Assembly: GCA_036505275.1 (NCBI GenBank)
Contig: DASXTS010000219.1
Location: 1 to 8,475 of the forward strand
Direction of reading: 5' to 3'
Origin: DASXTS01 sp036505275
GTDB taxonomy: Bacteria > Actinomycetota > Actinomycetes > Mycobacteriales > Pseudonocardiaceae
Length of the DNA: 8,475 nt
This document shows, piece after piece, positions 6,600 through 8,475 of the stretch. Made by a program: the position numbers and the translations under genes. The notes beneath the pieces are model-generated. The model was not told the DNA's origin and did no database searches. It saw nothing but the letters and a program-made list of their open reading frames with translations. How positions within the stretch are numbered: the first letter of the stretch is position 1; every line of letters begins with the position of its first letter.

Positions 6600-6612
6600 G
6601 CCGACGAGGGTA
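6600..6612 (-). promoter_or_regulatory. Candidate -10 box for a leaderless lnt transcript
   Basis: On the minus strand TACCCT (6612 to 6607) fits TANNNT and is followed by exactly 7 nt and then the lnt ATG at 6599. There is no Shine-Dalgarno sequence in those 7 nt. The spacing is the same as in front of the permease gene at 2073. No good -35 box is seen. Confidence 0.42.
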
Positions 6613-6622
6613 AATGGTCGCG

Positions 6623-6633
6623 TCGGACTCCGA
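6623..6633. promoter_or_regulatory. Perfect 11-bp palindrome between divergent genes
   Basis: TCGGA (6623-6627) and TCCGA (6629-6633) are perfect inverted arms around one central C. They lie within the 45-bp region between the divergent lnt and DUF4259 starts, just upstream of the GGAGG site at 6635-6639. This could be an operator shared by both genes or a small leader hairpin. The short length leaves chance as a real possibility. Confidence 0.3.
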
Positions 6634-6644
6634 TGGAGGCACGT

Positions 6645-7058
6645 ATGGGCGCATGGGCCATCGGTCCGTTCGAGAACGACGACGCCGCCGACTGGGCAAG
6701 TGAGCTGGACGACGCCGAGCCGGCCGAGCGGCCCTCGGCGATCCGCGCGGCGCTGTCCGAGGCCGCCGACGAGCCGGACTACCTCAAGGTGGCGATTGCC
6801 GAGGTGGCGGTCGCCGCGGCGGCCGTGGTGGCCGCGGCGCAGCCCGCCGGCCCGCAGTTCGAGACCGGCTTCGCGCCGGTGTTCCTGAGCGACGGCGAGG
6901 TGACGGCCTTCCCGGACGACCTGGTGGCACTGGCCCTGCGCGCGCTCGACCGGGTGGTGGCCGACGAGTCCGAATGGTCGGAGCTGTGGGAGCAGTCGGG
7001 CGACCTCGACGCCGCCCTCGGCGCGCTGGCACCGATCCGCGAGGCCCTGGGCGGCTGA
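6645..7058 (+). CDS. DUF4259 domain-containing protein
   Basis: This 137-residue protein has no known function. The opening MGAWAIGPFENDDAADW matches the typical start of DUF4259 proteins, with the Gly-Pro-Phe and Asn-Asp-Asp-Ala-Ala-Asp-Trp core. The rest is acidic and predicted helical: an Ala-rich segment (about 50-68), a loop with GFAPVFLSD, and C-terminal helices rich in Ala, Leu and Glu. There is no signal peptide, so it is likely cytoplasmic. The ATG at 6645 is preferred over one four codons earlier (6633) because GGAGG (6635-6639) lies 5 nt before it and the family begins at this methionine. It diverges from lnt over 45 bp. It converges on kal with only 13 bp between the two stop codons, so no separate terminator fits there. 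Confidence 0.85.
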   Translation: MGAWAIGPFENDDAADWASELDDAEPAERPSAIRAALSEAADEPDYLKVAIAEVAVAAAAVVAAAQPAGPQFETGFAPVFLSDGEVTAFPDDLVALALRALDRVVADESEWSELWEQSGDLDAALGALAPIREALGG

Positions 7059-7071
7059 GTCGGCACTTGGT

Positions 7072-7467
7072 TCAGGCCAACGGCTGGGGTACCACGATGG
7101 TGCCGGTGGCGCGGGCCACCACCAGGGGCGGGTCGAGCACGTCGGCGGCGGACGGGCCTCGGGACGGCGCGGCCCGGCAGACGACCCTGGCCTCGAAGGC
7201 CACACCGCGGGAGCGCCGGCCGACGCGGGTCAGCGTGGCGGTGGCCTCGATGACGTCGCCGGCCTGCACCGGGGCGGTGAGCTCCACCGAGCTGTACCCG
7301 GCGAGCAGGCTCTCGTCGCCGTCGCAGCGGATGGCCAGCTCGGTGGCCACATCACCGAACAGCCCAAGGCAGTAGGCGCCGTCGACCAGGTTGCCGCCGT
7401 AGTGGGCGTGCGAGTACGGCACGTACCGCCGGTGCGTCACGCTGAAGCCCTCGACCAGTGCTGTCAT
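7072..7467 (-). CDS. kal: 3-aminobutyryl-CoA ammonia lyase
   Basis: Kal is a hotdog-fold enzyme that removes ammonia from L-3-aminobutyryl-CoA to give crotonyl-CoA, late in the lysine-fermentation route. The 131-residue protein has the blocks I recall from the anaerobe enzymes: HYGGNLVDGA (22-31), LFGDVATEL (36-44), APVQAGD (65-71), SAADVLDPP (106-114) and GTIVVP (122-127). Its length is normal for a single hotdog domain. The ATG overlaps the kamE stop (ATGA, 7467-7464) and has a GAAGGA site 7 nt upstream. It is the last gene of the kamD-kamE-kal unit. Other hotdog proteins such as MaoC or thioesterases share the fold, but these motifs and the neighbours favour Kal. No signal peptide is present. 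Confidence 0.88.
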   Translation of the reverse strand: MTALVEGFSVTHRRYVPYSHAHYGGNLVDGAYCLGLFGDVATELAIRCDGDESLLAGYSSVELTAPVQAGDVIEATATLTRVGRRSRGVAFEARVVCRAAPSRGPSAADVLDPPLVVARATGTIVVPQPLA

Positions 7468-8201
7468 GCTGCCTTCCTTCGAGCGGTCATGGCGTGCACC
7501 AGGTAGCTGGCCACCTCACGCGGCGTGGTGCCGCGGCCGAACACCCGGTCGACCCCGAGATCGGCGGCCATCAGCGGGTCGAAGCGCGGGCCGCCGGCCA
7601 CCAGCAGCGGTCGCCGCTCCCCCATGGCCGCACGGAACGCCTGCGCCATCTCTCGGGTGTTCAGCAGGTGTGCGTCACGCTGGGTGACCACCTGAGAGAC
7701 CAGCACGGCGTCCGCGTGCTCGTGCCTGGCCCGCTTCACCAGCTCCGGCACGGTCACCTGCGCCCCCATATTGATCACCTTGAGCTCGCGGTAGTACTCC
7801 AGGCCCCTCTCCCCCGCGAAGCCCTTCACGTTGAGGATCGCGTCGATGCCCACGGTGTGCGCGTCGGTGCCGATACAGGCGCCGACCACCACCAGCTTGC
7901 GCCGCAGCGCGCGCCGCACCTCGGCGTTCGCCTCCGCCGGCGAGAGCAGCGGGTACTCCCGCTGCACCACCCGCACGGCGTCCAGGTCGACCACGTGCCG
8001 GCACTGGCCGTACACCACGCAGAACGTGAATTCGTCGCCGATGGCGTGCGAGTGCACCACCATCGCGGGGTCGATCCCCATCTTGTTGGCCAGCTGCTGC
8101 GCGGCCCCCTCCGCCAGCGGCCCGTGCGGGATCGGCAAGGTGAACGACAGCTGCACCATGCCGTCGCCCCTGGTGTCCCCGTACGGGCGAACGACGCTCA
8201 C
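7464..8201 (-). CDS. kamE: Lysine 5,6-aminomutase beta subunit (B12-binding)
   Basis: This is the cobalamin-binding subunit of the adenosylcobalamin- and PLP-dependent mutase. That enzyme shifts the terminal amino group of beta-lysine to give 3,5-diaminohexanoate, and also acts on D-lysine. The 245-residue protein opens with RPYGDT and VQLSFTLP, as in clostridial KamE. The B12 motif Asp113-x-His115-x-x-Gly118 supplies the cobalt-binding His. Lys126, eleven residues later, matches the PLP-binding Lys144 of the clostridial enzyme, where the cobalt His is 133. A serine in LLVSQ-like VLVSQ (166-170) and Gly203-Gly204 complete the Rossmann B12 site. It is about 18 residues shorter at the N-terminus than clostridial KamE. 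GTG at 8201 is supported by GGAGG (8213-8209) 7 nt upstream and by homology from residue 3. Its start overlaps the kamD stop by 4 bp and its stop overlaps the kal start by 4 bp. Confidence 0.95.
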   Translation of the reverse strand: MSVVRPYGDTRGDGMVQLSFTLPIPHGPLAEGAAQQLANKMGIDPAMVVHSHAIGDEFTFCVVYGQCRHVVDLDAVRVVQREYPLLSPAEANAEVRRALRRKLVVVGACIGTDAHTVGIDAILNVKGFAGERGLEYYRELKVINMGAQVTVPELVKRARHEHADAVLVSQVVTQRDAHLLNTREMAQAFRAAMGERRPLLVAGGPRFDPLMAADLGVDRVFGRGTTPREVASYLVHAMTARRKAA

Positions 8202-8475
8202 GACGAAGCCTCCAGCTGCTCGGACGCCGGGTTGTAGTAGTCGTCGGCCTTGGGGATGACGCCGTCCGCGCCCTTGCCGCCGTCCGGGGGACGCTTCATC
8301 AGACCGAACGTGCCATCGGCAATGGCACTCAGCAGCCCGTCGTCAACGATGCGTTCGAGCAGGTCGACGGCCTCGCCAAGGACCTGGTGAGCGCGCTTGA
8401 CGATGAAGCCGTCCGGGGCCGGGCGGAAGTCCTCGCGGAGGTTACCGGCGGCGCCCAGCACGTAGCGGACGTTGG
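8198..8475 (-). CDS. kamD: Lysine 5,6-aminomutase alpha subunit, C-terminal part only
   Basis: The reading frame enters from beyond the right edge, so only the last 91 residues are present; the family is about 520 residues long. The visible part includes NVRYVLGAAGNL near the edge, a helical segment (HQVLGEAVDLLERI), and the KRPPDGGKGADGV block followed by DDYYNP. These match the end of the KamD PLP-binding TIM-barrel subunit as I recall it. KamD pairs with KamE to form the mutase, with KamE delivering the cobalamin. The frame is open at 8473, and the GTG at 8461 is an internal valine codon. The TGA stop overlaps the kamE GTG (GTGA), implying translational coupling. The missing upstream genes are expected to be other pathway members, which cannot be checked here. 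Confidence 0.9.
   Translation of the reverse strand, partial: NVRYVLGAAGNLREDFRPAPDGFIVKRAHQVLGEAVDLLERIVDDGLLSAIADGTFGLMKRPPDGGKGADGVIPKADDYYNPASEQLEASS

Noticed and set aside
5017..6699. An upstream extension of the ppm frame over the lnt gene (829 codons in total)
   Set aside because: The extra part is an Arg/Ala/Gly-rich shadow of lnt in another frame. The real Ppm fold begins at 5016 with a good ribosome site.
6600..7205. A 202-codon N-terminal extension of lnt
   Set aside because: It is antisense to the DUF4259 gene, has no family pattern, and the first hydrophobic segment of Lnt follows the ATG at 6599 at a normal distance.

Overview
The window is a GC-rich actinobacterial chromosome segment with third codon positions dominated by G and C. 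The gene set and some sequence details point to Pseudonocardiales or a near relative, at moderate confidence. The reasons are an RbpA of mycobacterial type that keeps metal-binding residues, an adjacent convergent lnt-ppm pair as in mycobacteria, and a secreted trypsin very close to the Streptomyces griseus enzyme. I see no tRNA, rRNA, insertion sequence, phage gene, CRISPR array or origin.

Layout, left to right. Positions 1-254 hold no convincing gene, only a candidate promoter. Then three genes run rightward: a secreted trypsin-like protease (255-1109), a glycerophosphodiester phosphodiesterase (1113-2042) with an unusual 12-bp tandem-repeat insert, and a UMF1-type major facilitator permease (2073-3482) that looks leaderless. 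A 264-bp gap (3483-3746) carries an exact SigR/SigH-type promoter (GGAAT-N18-GTT) and a 5'-UTR hairpin before rbpA (3747-4091). rbpA ends in a strong intrinsic terminator. Facing it is a leftward pair, lnt (6599-5034) then ppm (5016-4210), for lipoprotein N-acylation and polyprenol-phosphate-mannose synthesis. These are separate genes here, whereas M. tuberculosis fuses them in one protein. A DUF4259 gene (6645-7058) diverges from lnt over 45 bp that contain a small perfect palindrome.

The right end is an accessory catabolic operon on the minus strand: kamD (partial, running off the window), kamE and kal, each joined by a 4-bp stop/start overlap. These are the two subunits of the coenzyme-B12/PLP lysine 5,6-aminomutase and 3-aminobutyryl-CoA ammonia lyase, parts of the lysine-fermentation route known from anaerobes such as clostridia and fusobacteria. 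The B12-binding and PLP-binding residues are intact in KamE.

The left and middle parts are housekeeping envelope and transcription functions. The kam operon is the most unexpected content. I found no evidence for a wholly undescribed system. The best leads are the aminomutase pathway in an actinomycete, the stress promoter and UTR hairpin of rbpA, and the repeat-expanded loop in the phosphodiesterase.
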